NCBI GenBank assembly: GCA_964016985.1
Contig: OZ024831.1
Coordinates: forward strand, 82,438,263-82,502,262
Length of the DNA stretch: 64,000 nucleotides
Direction of reading: 5' to 3'
Origin: Anodontia alba
Lineage: Eukaryota > Mollusca > Bivalvia > Lucinida > Lucinidae
The notes beneath the pieces are model-generated. The model had not been told where the DNA came from. It was given only the letters and a program-made list of their open reading frames with translations, and ran no database searches. Shown in pieces: positions 34,261 to 45,177 of this stretch; within the stretch, counting starts at the first letter, position 1; each line of letters opens with the position of its first letter. The position numbers and the translations under genes were made by a program.

Positions 34261-34620
34261 ATTCCACAAACCTGCTAGTACCACTGGTGACTTGACAAAT
34301 ACAGACCTTTTGTGCTTCTTCACATTCGATCAGGTTCTCTTTTGTTCTCAATCTCAATACACACTTTTACCTAATTCTCATATTAACGCCCATTCTCATG
34401 TTATCATTCACCCTTCAATACTTATATAGGGAAATAGCCAACATTTCAAAGTAAGTTTTAAAGCAACTACCATCTAAAATAAACATATTTATTACTTATT
34501 TCTTGCAAAATATTATTTCCAAACACTTTCTAGAGCAAAAGTGTACAAGATGCAAAATTTCCTAATTTTCAAGGGGGTTCCCCTGATAATATGTATTTTA
34601 TAACAAAACGACAAGTTCTA
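34261..34620. other. No gene seen
   Basis: AT-rich sequence with nothing recognisable. Confidence 0.4.
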
Positions 34621-34623
34621 AAA

Positions 34624-34702
34624 TGAAAAAAAAAAAAACAAAAAAAAAAAACAACAACAAAAAAAAAAAAAAAAACAACAACAACAAAAAAAAAAAAAAA
34701 AA
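34624..34702. repeat. A-rich simple repeat with (AAC)n interruptions
   Basis: Long A runs broken by AAC triplets. The lysine/asparagine and phenylalanine ORFs over it are artefacts. Confidence 0.95.
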
Positions 34703-35084
34703 TACTTGCACACAGATTGGGATGATTGACAGTTCTGTAGAAATAAACAAGCGAAAGCAAACTTGTTTTTGGGAAGTTATTTTGAACAATGTACTCAGGG
34801 TAGACGATAAGAAGCACCCAAACATGCACAAAAAGTTTGTTAAATCTGGGAAAATATCAAATTACAGATTTTCTTGTAACTGCTTGAAGACGTCATTCAC
34901 TTGACAACATACTGAAACCTGAAATAAAATCATCTGACTTTGATTTCTTATTGACAGTTCCTCTGTGGGAGATAATTGGAGAAATCAGCATATATACCCT
35001 GAATATTAGCACGCTTTCACTCCATAAATGTTTTACCCGTCCATTTTACTGCCTTAATACTACGGGATGCTCAAATGTAGTGAC

Positions 35085-35290
35085 CAGATTGTAGGAATAT
35101 GCGGATACAAGTCTTTTTGCGTTGATTGCAAAAAATGTAAGATCCGTTTTAATTTCTATATGACCATCTGTTGCCATTTCCAGTTCGGTCGTAAATAAAA
35201 TGACAAACATTTGATAGAATATCTTATTGTTGTCTCTTACTAACATACCGTATTACACCTAATTATCGCACTGCGCGCTTAGGGTTTTTC
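35085..35290. other. Segmental duplication block D', left part
   Basis: 35090-35200 matches 3965-4080, and 35240-35290 matches 5565-5610. About 1.5 kb present between these anchors in unit 1 is missing here. Confidence 0.7.
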
Positions 35291-35608
35291 AGAATTACTG
35301 AAAACACTCGTAGTAAAATATCCACCTAATATGGGCATATTTTCGAGAAAGATCAGCAGAGGACTTCATGTATTTCATGATGCCGATGCGATTTTTCCCC
35401 GATTTTCTTTAAATTCTTTTAATAATAATACTTATAATTTCTTAATAATAATTATATAAGCTTAAGTTGTCGGTACTCATTTGAAATGTCTCGACCATGT
35501 CGAGGCAATTCATATTAACAACGTATGCTTTCATCAAGAAGTCAACAAAAGTACAAAAAAGTCGAAACAAGTGTGAAGACTAAAATTTGCTTGACTGTGC
35601 GTTTATAG

Positions 35609-35785
35609 GGGTATGTGCGGTAAATTAGGTCGAAAACAGTACGTCACAGGCTTGAAGAATGTATTGTTAGGCTGTTTGGTGAAAATAAACATAACAGAAT
35701 CAGAGAGCATATTGTTGTGTTGTTTCGTAAAATCAGATTCAGCTTCATTTTGTTTTCCCATAAACTTCTGGAAACATTACAGAAA
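35609..35785 (+). pseudogene. Frameshifted paralogue of candidate exon 7065-7243
   Basis: The same acceptor context (GTGCGTTTATAG before 35609) and an intact donor GTAAGT at 35786. One extra A in GTAAATTAGG, relative to the unit 1 copy, introduces a frameshift and stop near the start. After that the frame runs open to the donor, with LEECIVRLFGEN and REHIVVLF retained. A small deletion in the middle changes the local reading. Product unknown. Its main value is as evidence that this segment was once an exon shared by both duplication units. Confidence 0.35.
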
Positions 35786-35789
35786 GTAA

Positions 35790-36710
35790 GTCACTACAGG
35801 TATCACGTTATTAAACCGTTTACCGCCTGCTTTCTAAAAAAAGACTCCGTTTTTGAATTTGGGCAGAACAGAATGACTTCGAAATTTTTACCTTTTTCAA
35901 ATTAAGTTTTCGCGATAGTTTTTAAATGTAAGTTCAAAATAAATAATAAATAAATAAATAGATAATCAAATAATTAAATGAAATTCTGAATTCTGTAAGT
36001 CCGTGATTAACATACGTGTGCACTTTTGAGTAATGTATACTATCGATAGCCTAAGTCTCTCTTATTTTTTCAAGAAAACTGACAGGATCATTTAAGAATC
36101 ATTTTATTTGGACAATTCTAATGATATTTAAGAATGTGGACTTTTGTGAAAAACAAAGAGTAATCATATTTATTATATACAAAGTAATGAAACATAAAAT
36201 AAAATGCATATTTCGAAAAAGTTATTTTTTCACTAGTGAAAATATAAAACTTATCTTTTCACTCCTCTGAGCAGTGAAAAATATAAGATCTGGAACTACT
36301 TTTTTTCTTATTTACATTAATGGTCATTATGCACGAGTGAAAATTTGAATGTTTTCATTACACGAGATGAAAATTTTTATGGTATTCACTGAAAAAGACT
36401 AAATTTTCTTTTTATTTTATTGTTTACACGCCAATGCGCGTTTCTGACGTCATAACTAACGTCACCAAACAAAACATGAACGTCATGGCGTCGACGCTCA
36501 GTGCTTAACATGTTAAACGCTGGAGAAAACAAAAAACAAAAAGTTTCGGCAAATCAAAATAATTTTGATATCAACATGTTCCTTACATTCTAACTAATGT
36601 CATGCGGTTCTTATATGTCACCGCTAAGGGACAAAACTGCGTGTCAGACTTCCCCTTGCAAATGCAAGATTTGCATCTCTTCTATCGAAAGTGATGTATA
36701 TAATAAAAAG
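35790..36710. other. No gene seen; AT-rich
   Basis: Contains scattered inverted pieces (TTTTTCACTAGTGAAAAT near 36226) that may be the outer part of the palindromic element centred at 36788, and a TGACGTCATAACTAACGTCA stretch near 36445. No ORF with support. Confidence 0.45.
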
Positions 36711-36713
36711 AAA

Positions 36714-36863
36714 ATTCAAATGTTTGTCGTGAATATGACTTTTATTTCATCTCGTGAAGTGAAAAAAATGTATATTTCATTCGTGCCTTAGGCACTCATG
36801 AAATATACATTTTTTCACTTCACTCGATGAAATAAAAGTTATAGTCACTCCAAACATTTGAAT
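36714..36863. mobile_element. 150-bp near-perfect hairpin
   Basis: ATTCAAATGTTTG at the left pairs with CAAACATTTGAAT at the right. Inside, CTTTTATTTCATCTCGTGAA and ATGTATATTTCATTCGTGCC pair with their complements around TTA. Probably a palindromic MITE core. No coding capacity. Confidence 0.75.
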
Positions 36864-36975
36864 ATCCTCTATATATTTCATCTTTTAGTTATAAATTTGA
36901 TCTCGGGTTCTGACGTTCATTGAGGTGTAGAAGGAAATTTCTTTTCGGCGGATCGAAAACCGCTAAACCTATATT

Positions 36976-37253
36976 CATTACGAAAACACGCCTATTCAAA
37001 TATACTGAGAATTTAACAATCCAAAACTAAAAATTTTCAGATAAAAAATTCTGATAATTTTCATATTTCAGCTCAAAACATAGATTGTGGGTACTCGTTA
37101 GAACCGCCTCGGCGAGGCGGTTCTAACGAGTACCCACAATCTATGTTTTTCAGCAGAAATAAGAAAAATAATGTATACCCCTATAAACCCCAGTTTTGCT
37201 ATATAAAATGGGGTTTAAGGGGGTCAACATTATATAGACATGTTTTCGTGATG
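36976..37253. mobile_element. Hairpin MITE family H, copy 4
   Basis: CATTACGAAAACACGCC terminus, a perfect central palindrome across AACCGCCTCGGCGAGGCGGTT, and the GGGGTTTAAGGGGGTCA block. Confidence 0.92.
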
Positions 37254-37612
37254 TTTAATTACAGTGGAACCAATGAATATATCAAACTTGAAAGCCCTCT
37301 CAGACGTTGGACCTGTCTGTCTGTACAACTTTTATCAAAAAAAAATTTTTCTTTTAAATCAACGTGTATTTAAAACGTTATGGCAAAATATGAACTTGAA
37401 AAAGAAGAAAATTTAGACTTTAGTATTATTTTCTGCAGATTTTAATATCATTTTCTGCTTAATAATGCATACATTTAAAATCCAACACATATATAATTCG
37501 TACTCATTAACTGACCCGTGTTCAGTAGTTAAAATAAATGTTGTTTCTTGAGTCCAGTGCCAAGAACCCAACGTTTTCTGGGCTATATGCTAAACATGTC
37601 TTATAATCAAAA

Positions 37613-37715
37613 ATTAACCCTGGTCCTGCTGTTCCCGGTGATGCCCTGACTTTGCAAACACTGTAGGTCCAGACCAGTTTGCTTCTGATCTGGATCTACA
37701 TTGTTTGTTTCAGTA
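37613..37715. mobile_element. TTAA-family MITE fragment with hairpin core
   Basis: TTAACCCTGGTCCTGCTG matches the left end of 6561-6741. The core GCAAACACTGTAGGTCCAGA pairs with TCTGGATCTACATTGTTTG. The right terminus is not clear. Confidence 0.55.
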
Positions 37716-38750
37716 TATGAATTTATATCAACAAACCTGAATCAAGTAATATGATCGGCTGACAATTAGAAATGTGCATGGCGTTGACCAGCCCCTTCAT
37801 TACTCCCATGTGGTACTTTGAACCTTTTCACTGAATGATGCAATTCAGTTCTGAGATATTTTAGCTTTTGGAGATATTTTCTAGCACTGGAAGTTCTTTT
37901 TCGTTCGCACATTTGTTTTAAATAACATGCCCAGGTGTGGTGTACTTGCTTATGAATAAGGGACCGGCATTAATTATGGCCACGGGCTGAGTGAAGTACT
38001 TTTATCCATTTTCAGAGGACTCCCTCTTTTCAAACATTTTTATCAGCTAATCTGCTGTCCCTCTTTCGACCACAGCATTTTTTAATATCTTCCCCCTCCT
38101 CTACCTCAACCTCCAACTTCTTTTCTGAAATACAGCTTTCCGGACAACATAAAAATCCCATATATATCCTCACTGAGAGCAGTTTTCAGCCCAGTGAATA
38201 GATCTGATGTTCTCCGGCTTGCGCGCGCCTTACAGTGACTAATGATTTCTAAAATTATATAGGCGTAAAAAATAGCCGTGTTTCCGCTAACTCGACCGAC
38301 TGTTTCAAACACCCGACTCTGCTATTTTTATCAATAAAAATGCAAAATAATAAAGTAAAGCACCGACTCTCAAGAAATACCTGTATTTCATAAAATTACA
38401 GGCCCGACCCTGTTCTTTTCCTAAAGAAAAATAGAAAAAAAAAAACAAACTCCTCTCTACCGACCAATTTTTTTTTCAGCATGTTAGCGGAAACACAGCT
38501 TTTTTTTTTTTAACGTATCAACTTTTAGTGACATCGCCAGTAGTGACGCTGAAGTCTACGCGCGCTTTTTATATTAATGGGATCTGTTGTTAACTGTTTT
38601 TGCCAGTTATCAAGAAGAAAAAAAAAAAAAAAAACAAACAAACAAAAAAACACCAACAACAAAAAAAGAAACAACAACAAAAAAACAAACTATATAATAA
38701 ATCAATTATTGACTATTGAGATATTAGATATGATGTACATATCCACCATT
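37716..38750. other. No gene seen
   Basis: Low-copy sequence with A-rich runs at 38617-38690 and a short hairpin at 38755-38800 (TAATATTGACC...GGTCAATATT). The ORF at 38106-38312 on the minus strand lacks support. Confidence 0.4.
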
Positions 38751-38994
38751 GAATATAATATTGACCTCGGCTATCGTCTCGGTCAATATTGGTATTCCCT
38801 GGCGGCTATCAACGTCATATCCAATAGAATTGTAAGATAAGTATTCTTATCTTATCATGCTCATTGTAACATGATTAGGATATGAAAGTCAAGCTTCCGT
38901 ACAGAAAATCCTAAGAGACTTGACCATAAGAAACTATAGTCAAACTCAAATGAGTACATAGAATCGACAAAAACTATTTTGTTATCAATATATA

Positions 38995-39150
38995 AAAGAC
39001 TTTGTATTTGATCCAGGCTGTGCCCCTACTGCAAGGCTGAAAAGACAATAAGACCTTTGTTTTTATTGATAAAAGACTTTGTATTTGATCCAGGCATAAT
39101 CCAAAAGGCAATGCTGAAGGGACAACAAAACCTTTGTTTTTATAAATAAA
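38995..39150. repeat. Tandem duplication, two copies of about 80 bp
   Basis: TATAAAAGACTTTGTATTTG, ATCCAGGC, GGCTGAAAAGACAA and ACCTTTGTTTTTAT occur twice in order (38993-39065, 39067-39145). Confidence 0.8.
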
Positions 39151-39194
39151 TATGCAATAGGTATTATCATTTGTTCCCAAGGGTAACCTTAATA

Positions 39195-39340
39195 TAGGGA
39201 TCAAACATGGTTTTGCATGCATTAACATTCGCAGGTCCCGTCGGAGGTGTTGAAAACCGAGGCCGGAGGCCGCGGTTTTCAACACCTCCCAAGGGACCTG
39301 GCTAATGTTAATGCATTGAAAAACCATGTTCGATCTCTAT
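39195..39340. mobile_element. Hairpin element, 146 bp
   Basis: Outer arms TAGGGATCAAACATGGTTTT and AAAACCATGTTCGATCTCTA. Inner arms GGAGGTGTTGAAAACCGAGG and GCGGTTTTCAACACCTCCC with a GC-rich tip. Downstream, 39530-39620 has several TGCATTAATGC and GTGCATTAA motifs that may belong to the same element. Confidence 0.7.
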
Positions 39341-39761
39341 TATTGCATAAAAACTGAAAACATTTGCTACATTTCGCGTTATTGCTTGCACTATTTTGTT
39401 TCGTCTTTTCACCGATGTCTCGCGAACGCAATCTCCAAGGACTACGCTCGTTCTAGGGCCGGGCATTTCACATCTCGTAACGGCAGCAAATCTGTGGCCC
39501 CAGTACGATCATATTGAAAGTTGCGTAGCCGTGCATTAATGCCTTGCATTAATGCGCGTGAAATGCCTTGTTAATACACGGCTTTTCGCGGTTAATGCAC
39601 GGCTGTTAATAACGTACGGCACTGCTTTTTATGCAATAATTGGTTTTAATTAACTTCATTGCAGTTGGCAGTTTATAGCTGCGCCGTTCTTACCGCTGTG
39701 ACGTCAGAGTGCTGTTGATAAAGGGTTATCTGTAAAACCTGGACTGGGACATTTGGGACAT

Positions 39762-39830
39762 TGGCTAACAGTGCAGACAGATCAGACGCCGCAGAAGGCG
39801 GCGTCTAATCAGGGTCTGCACTGTTTGTTT
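39762..39830. repeat. Common transposon hairpin core
   Basis: ACAGTGCAGACAGATCAGAC pairs with TCTAATCAGGGTCTGCACTG around GCCGCAGAAGGCGGC. Confidence 0.8.
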
Positions 39831-40143
39831 GAATTACAGGATGTTAAAGGTTAAATAAAACAGTCATAAATCCCCGTTCAGGACCATTTTCCCAGCCTAC
39901 ACTCAGATACAATCGTTCCTCCAGTGCTATCAGTACTTTGATTCTGTTTGGACTTTGAGTACACAGATCAACCTCCAGTGTCCGTACTGAACCGGGCTCG
40001 TAACTAGCACCGGCGCAGGTAAACTTAGCACACGCTGGTTTACCCTTGTAACTCCGGCATCAGTTGCCTGTGACTAGGTGCATTTTGTAGCATTCTGGCA
40101 AATTGCTGGTCTGTGTGATGTTGGTTATAGGATGCTCGTGATA

Positions 40144-40382
40144 CATTACGAAAACACGCCTATTCAAATATATAGAAAATTTCACCTCCAAAAACTGAAA
40201 TTTTCGGATAAAAAATTCTGATATTTTTCAAATTTCTGCCCAAAACATAGATTTTCGGTACTCGTTAGAACAGTTTTTGAGCAGAAATAAGAAAAATAAT
40301 GTATACCCCTGTAAACCCCAGTTTTACTATATAAAAGTGGGGCTTAAGGGGGTCAAAATTATATAGGCGTGTTTTCGTGATG
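40144..40382. mobile_element. Hairpin MITE family H, copy 5 (hairpin-deleted)
   Basis: Same termini, but one arm of the central palindrome is gone: TACTCGTTAGAACAGTTTTTGAGC jumps from the tip of one arm to the base of the other, as expected for replication slippage or hairpin cleavage. Confidence 0.9.
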
Positions 40383-40754
40383 GATTGTCGGACCAGTCTA
40401 GGACCAAGTACATGTACCTGCTACATGCGTGCGGATCACACAGGGTCTGCAAGTCTCGGTTATCACGGTTCCGTAAACGGTTATACTAGATATGGATAAC
40501 TGTCTGAACGCACCGCCGTCACCCTATCATTCGAGCCACGTGGTTACCTACGTGATACACCAGATACCTACTGAGCCGGGGAACAGCATTTCCTACAAGA
40601 CTGCATGTATGCCCGGTAGATGCGCAGGCTGATCTGAGTCTTCAGTGAGCGCATATGCAGTCGTAGGAAATGCTGTGCCCCGGCTCTATTGTTTGTTTAA
40701 TGGACATACTCAACTGATTATAATCTTTTGTCTTTCTTCTAGACTCATCTAGAC

Positions 40755-41288
40755 ATGGGGAAACTTATTGGAATACTTATCGTCTGCTGCTTCCTTCTCA
40801 GTCTGGAAATCTGCAATGCCGCCAGCATACCAGATTTCGACTCAGTTCCACTTGTCAAACGTGATACCCTAACATCACGTTTCGTTAGTGTCCTCTGCAG
40901 TGCCCTCTGTACTGACAACGAAGACTGCTTCGCATCTTTCTGTGGAATAGGTGAAACAATATATTTTAGTTAATCTGTTCACCCCTGAGTTTCTAATATG
41001 GACTCTCCCGTCCCTTAATTTGGACAAGTCCATTGATGAAAACAGGGATTAAATATAGAATCAAAAACAGATTTGCGAACACTGTAGATCCTGATGAGAC
41101 GGCTCGTAACGAGCCGTCTCATCAGGATCTACACTGTTTGCGCTATTATCTGTTTTGGTCGGCTTGGCTGAAAGGGCTGATGAATTTTTTGAAGTAACGC
41201 TTTAAATGTCAGATTTTATGAAAAGTGCAATATAAATCTTGCAGAGGAAGGCAGGTGCCAACATTTCACACTGGTAATATCTGTATAA
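40755..41288 (+). CDS. Secreted cysteine-containing peptide precursor, copy 2 (two exons)
   Basis: Coding exons are 40755-40950 and 41245-41288, joined in phase 1 across a 294-bp GT-AG intron, giving 79 residues. An acceptor TTTCTTCTAG ending at 40742 precedes the ATG by 12 bases, exactly as in copy 1. Residues 1-22 are a signal peptide (GILIVCCFLLSLEICNA). A 14-residue propeptide (ASIPDFDSVPLVKR) ends at the Lys-Arg processing site. The predicted mature part is 43 residues with Cys at 12, 16, 22, 27 and 34. The odd cysteine count could mean a free thiol or a disulphide dimer. The last exon is 44 bp in both genes, with the stop in the same place. The intron holds a TTAA-type MITE absent from copy 1. 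The family is not recognised; rapid change in the mature part against a steadier signal and propeptide fits a secreted defence or signalling peptide (inference). Confidence 0.75.
40974..41184. mobile_element. TTAA-family MITE inside the peptide gene 2 intron
   Basis: TTAA at 40970-40973, then a CACCCCTGAGTTTCTAA terminus. The hairpin core GCGAACACTGTAGATCCTGA pairs with TCAGGATCTACACTGTTTGC around GACGGCTCGTAACGAGCCGTC. The right end is degenerate. The intron of copy 1 has a single GTTAAC at the matching place. Confidence 0.8.
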
Positions 41289-42181
41289 AACAGATACACG
41301 ATGTAGGAGCGAAAGTATACTTTCATGTACAGTATAACCTCAATGGCTCGAACCCGGATGGCTGGCTTACCGTGGCTGATTCGAACTCGTTTGTCAGTCC
41401 CTACAAAATCCTTCCAATAGCTCAAGAAAACAAATATTTAAGGATTTTTTTCTTATTTTATCACGGAATTGTATGTTGTGTGTACTCATTAGAATCGCCT
41501 CATCGAGGCGATTCTAATGAGTGCAATCAACATACAATCATTGTGTAGAAAATCGAAAAGGTTTCCCTAAATCATCGCTATTTGCTTCCTGAACCGGTGC
41601 CATGATTAACCCTCAGTTGCTCGAACTACCCATGTCTCGAGCGAATTTCCACGGTCCCAAAGGTGTTCAAGCCATTGAGGTTTGACTGTACTATTGTGCC
41701 ATTAAAGCATCTCAAACTCATGCGTGATGCTAAAGTTTTGTAGCTGATAGCAGCCATCATGCATCTAGATATCTTAGAGGTGTTCTGATTGATTGTTTAT
41801 AAATAAATCTCGAGAAATAAATACCATCAGATACCATATCGCAGTACATCTCAGCCGGAGGAAACGGTCATACCCCCGTTTCACCAGCGATCAAAGACAC
41901 AAGGACATAAGAGTCTTTATTGTTCGAAAATAATTACAAGTGCCCTGTTTATCCTCTCATTATTTTTCTGTTTAGGTTTGTTTTACCCTCGCAGTTTTAC
42001 CGTAATCTTGAAAACACTTTTCAAAGCATAACTTACAATGAATAAGCTGGCCTGCCCTTTTACGGTAATAGCAGAAAAGCTCGCTATGCAGATTTCTTAC
42101 GTTTATATGGTATATTCGTGATTTCGTACAGCTGCTGACAGCGCTAGCTCAAAACGATGATCTTAATCGACTTGGTCAAAA
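41289..42181. other. Insertion-derived sequence 3' of peptide gene 2
   Basis: About 1.2 kb (41289-42480) separates the stop codon from sequence that in copy 1 follows the stop directly. It contains a palindromic element at 41430-41580 (GTGTACTCATTAGAATCGCC / GGCGATTCTAATGAG) and hairpin MITE copy 6. The rest has nothing recognised. Confidence 0.6.
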
Positions 42182-42461
42182 CATCACGAAATCATGCCTA
42201 TATAATTTTGACCCCCTCAAACCCCACTTTTATATAGTAAAACTGGGGTTTATAGGGTTATACATTATTTTTCTTATTTATCCTCAAAATATAGATTGTG
42301 GGTACTCGTTAGAACCGCCTCGCCGAGGCGGTTCTAACGAGTACCCACAATCTATATTTTGAGCAGAAATATGAAAAAAAAATCAGAGTTTTTTTATCTG
42401 AAAATTTTCAGTTTTTGGAGGTGAAATTGTCTATATATTTGAATAGGCGTGTTTTGTAATG
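42182..42461. mobile_element. Hairpin MITE family H, copy 6 (opposite orientation)
   Basis: Begins CATCACGAAATCATGCC and ends with GGCGTGTTTTGTAATG. The central palindrome is perfect across AACCGCCTCGCCGAGGCGGTT. The only copy in reverse orientation. Confidence 0.92.
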
Positions 42462-42480
42462 AAGAAAAAAATGATTTCAT

Positions 42481-42850
42481 AGACAGAGTAGTTTTGCTAG
42501 ACACTAATTTTCAATAAATAAATAAATAAATAAATAAATAAAAATAGATCTTTGAGAACGTGACTGACATCCACGTGCAAGTTTAGCTCGCCTTTGTCAA
42601 GCACAAGGAGGTCTGCGGTTTCGTTTACCTTTAAGTTTACGCCACTGTAATAAAACGTTTCAAAGGAAAGGTTTTTCAAATGCTTATGTCTCGGCAGCCA
42701 CTTGTCAGAAAGTATTCATATTTGGAACATGCGTGCCTGGGAGGGTCCTCTTTGATTCCACAGATACTGACCAAAGTTTGTGCCCCGGGGTGGGGCTACA
42801 GGTCAAAATCTAGGATACCTTTGTAAGGAATTTACACTGCCTATAATTTT
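42481..42850. other. Duplicated 3' flank (block B')
   Basis: Matches 11370-11690: AGTAGTTTTGCT, the AATAAATAAAT run, GAACGTGACTGACATCCACG, CTCGGCAGCCACTTGTCA, GCCTGGGAGGG and TGTGCCCCGGGG. Homology stops near 42840 and resumes at about 52650, which brackets the large insertion. Confidence 0.8.
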
Positions 42851-42984
42851 ACAGTAGGGTTCTGCTATTTACACCACTCGAAATTAAGACCACTCCACTA
42901 TTAAGACCAGCTTTTGTCAGTCCAATATTGTTTCTCTCTTATTATTCTATATTCAATATTAAGACACCACACTGAGAGGGTGGA

Positions 42985-43145
42985 CGGGGGGGGGGGGGGG
43001 GGGGATACGGGGATAAGGGGGGCGGGGGACGGGGGTAAAGGGAGCGGGGGACGGGGATAAAGGGAGCGGGGGACGGGAGTAAAGGGGCGGGGGACGGGGG
43101 AAGAGGGGCGGGGGTAGGGAAATTTTTTGGGGCGGGGGTTTTACC
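42985..43145. repeat. G-rich tract with strong G-quadruplex potential
   Basis: About 17 consecutive G, then irregular 20-bp units of GGGGGACGGGGGTAAAGGG. The proline-rich minus-strand ORF is a translation of it. Confidence 0.9.
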
Positions 43146-43486
43146 AAAATTTGTTGTATTTTACCGATTTTACTCTATTTTTATGTACTTCAATGCAATA
43201 ACTGGGTATCAGAAATATCTAATAGATGTATTCAAGTAGATTCAGGTATATTTACAATGAATCCGGCGTTGATTTCACTTTACCGACGAGGAGTGTTCCA
43301 CCAACCGTAGTTTACATTGAATTCGTTCACGTCCGATTTCGGTTTATCTCTAGTTGATTACTTCCCTTTGATTTCGAAAGTTCACAAAATAGCCGTTGTC
43401 GGTGGCAATCCACATTTTTAGAAATAATTATTCGTCTGCCGAAGACAATCATTTTATTTGCTCATTGTTGGATAAGGACTTTGCGC

Positions 43487-43489
<3 letters not shown>

Positions 43490-43522
<33 letters not shown>
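43490..43522. repeat. Poly(A) tract
   Basis: About 32 A residues just upstream of the SINE-like repeat. Confidence 0.95.
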
Positions 43523-43524
<2 letters not shown>

Positions 43525-43574
43525 CAACAACAAAAAACACTTCAAGAACTAACATGAATTTCCCGATAGGTGTT

Positions 43575-43830
43575 CCAAACACAGAATATACACGTACGTT
43601 GCGCTTACAGTTGGGCAAGGCCTGCTATCCTTGCAGCAGATAAAGGTAGAGGGGGAATGCTTTTTGTTTCTTCAGTTTCTTCACTTTCACTCATTTTCCT
43701 TTCTCTCCTGTCCCTCTCTTTCATCTCCTCTACTATCTCCTATCTCTTCTCTCTTTCTCTGGGAGATGACACAAAATGACCCACAAGGGTTGACGTGTCG
43801 TTAAACCCCAACTCAGTCAAATCAATCACA
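43575..43830 (+). mobile_element. Dispersed SINE-like repeat
   Basis: Plus-strand counterpart of 4935-5232: TTGGGCAAGGCCTGCTATCC, a long CT-rich domain (TCATCTCCTCTACTATCTCC) and the tail GTCGTTAAACCCCAACTCAG. The ORF 43570-43779 follows the CT-rich domain and is not considered a gene. Confidence 0.6.
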
Positions 43831-44359
43831 TGTTGCCCGATGACAAAACACGGACCATTCACGGACTTACGGACCAATAAAAATTCCGTGTCCGTGGTCC
43901 GTGAATAGTCTGTTATAATTGCAAAATATAGTAAACTTAACCGCTAATTGGTCCGTGGTCCGTGAATAGTCCGTAATTAGTCCGTAATTGGTGCATCGTA
44001 CATCGGTCCGTTGTAGCAATCAGATCGTCTATGAAAAGCCCTTGGTCCGTGAATGATCAGTTATGGTCCGAAAATTGATCCGTAAATGGTCCGTAGCAAC
44101 AATAACATGGTCAGTTAATTGAAAACTACAAAATAACTAAATGATAAATCATAATTTTAATTGCTTGTCTCGTATGACATATAATCTAAACATCTGACTT
44201 TTTTTGGATAATTTGACTTGCCGTACTAACTGTATGATATTTTGTCACTTTAGATGAAACAGTTTTTGGCATTTTGAACATGTGAACATAAAGCCAGAAT
44301 CTGGCATGCGGAAGATAAAAAAACAGTGGAATTCCGGTCACTTTTAGCAAAGTGAATAA

Positions 44360-44560
44360 ATGAACTCAGGAACTGATATAGTTAGATCCACATCTAACCC
44401 TCAACACCAAAGGAAAAAACAGAAAAATACAATTAAGCAGCCACAAAATGAACAGATGGCAAGCAGAGCTGGCAACATTTTTCCAAAAATGGTGGCAACT
44501 CTCTTACACAAACTTGTTGAAAGTAAAACATTAGACAGTGAAACACTACATGACATTTAA
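44360..44560 (+). CDS. Short lysine/glutamine-rich ORF within the transposon
   Basis: A 66-residue open frame starting MNSGTDIVRSTSNPQHQRKK and ending KLVESKTLDSETLHDI. Composition is coding-like (basic N-part, helical C-part), but there is no second copy and no recognised domain. It could be the N-terminal fragment of a transposon protein that once continued beyond the stop at 44558, or chance. Its position between the left motif array and the minus-strand ORF remnant fits an element-encoded product. Confidence 0.25.
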   Translation: MNSGTDIVRSTSNPQHQRKKQKNTIKQPQNEQMASRAGNIFPKMVATLLHKLVESKTLDSETLHDI

Positions 44561-44719
44561 CAAAAAGTACACAATGAAAGTACCGCCTCGGAACGGTCAG
44601 TAATGATTTACACGGGGGCGCGCGTGTATGTGTGTGTGTGTGTGGGGGGGGGGGGTGACGGGGGGGGGGGGAGGAGGTTAAGCTAGCTTTACGGGATCCC
44701 AACCCTCGCTCTCATCTTC

Positions 44720-45162
44720 CATAGTGGTAAAAATGTAAAAAAAAATATATATATCTACGGTCCGTTTGGAGGTCTTCTAACTCATCCATTAATCATCTAG
44801 CAAAAACAGATCGCAGATAAAGCCTATAATGGAGCACAACAGATAATTTTCTGTGTGGGAAAACTGTTATGTTTTGATTCTCAAGTCCTTTGATAAGATG
44901 ATCTCTCATTTTAGAGACAGTATATGGTATGCCACTAGGATCGATTCCATTTAGGATGCTGACCATATTTGCAATGGTGTGAAACCACAGTCATTTGTAT
45001 TCGTTCCTACAGAGCATTTAAAGTGTCTAACAAAGATTTTCGGCAAAGGGCTAAACATCATGTTTGCAATTGCTATTTCATAAGCAGTTGAAATGTTAGT
45101 AACGTCTGCACTATCATGCAAGTTGACAACATCATCGTCGCTGTTGAATTTCGAGAAAAAAT
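44720..45162 (-). pseudogene. Decayed transposon ORF, family not recognised
   Basis: Read from high to low coordinates, an almost continuous frame gives LDFFSKFNSDDDVVNLHDS and IAIANMMFSPLPKIFVRHFK. After one frameshift near 44965 it continues as WFHTIANMVSILNGIDPSG and VSKMRDHLIKGLENQNITVF, down to a stop near 44785. About 125 residues of plausible protein with one frameshift is unlikely by chance in this AT-rich DNA. The SINE at 45178-45508 interrupts its upstream part. No catalytic motif was recognised, so it is described only as a probable transposon-encoded protein. Confidence 0.4.
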
Positions 45163-45177
45163 CCAGTGCAGACCTAC

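Noticed and set aside
39326..39517. Plus-strand 63-residue ORF
   Set aside because: Starts within a hairpin element arm and has no conserved partner or domain.
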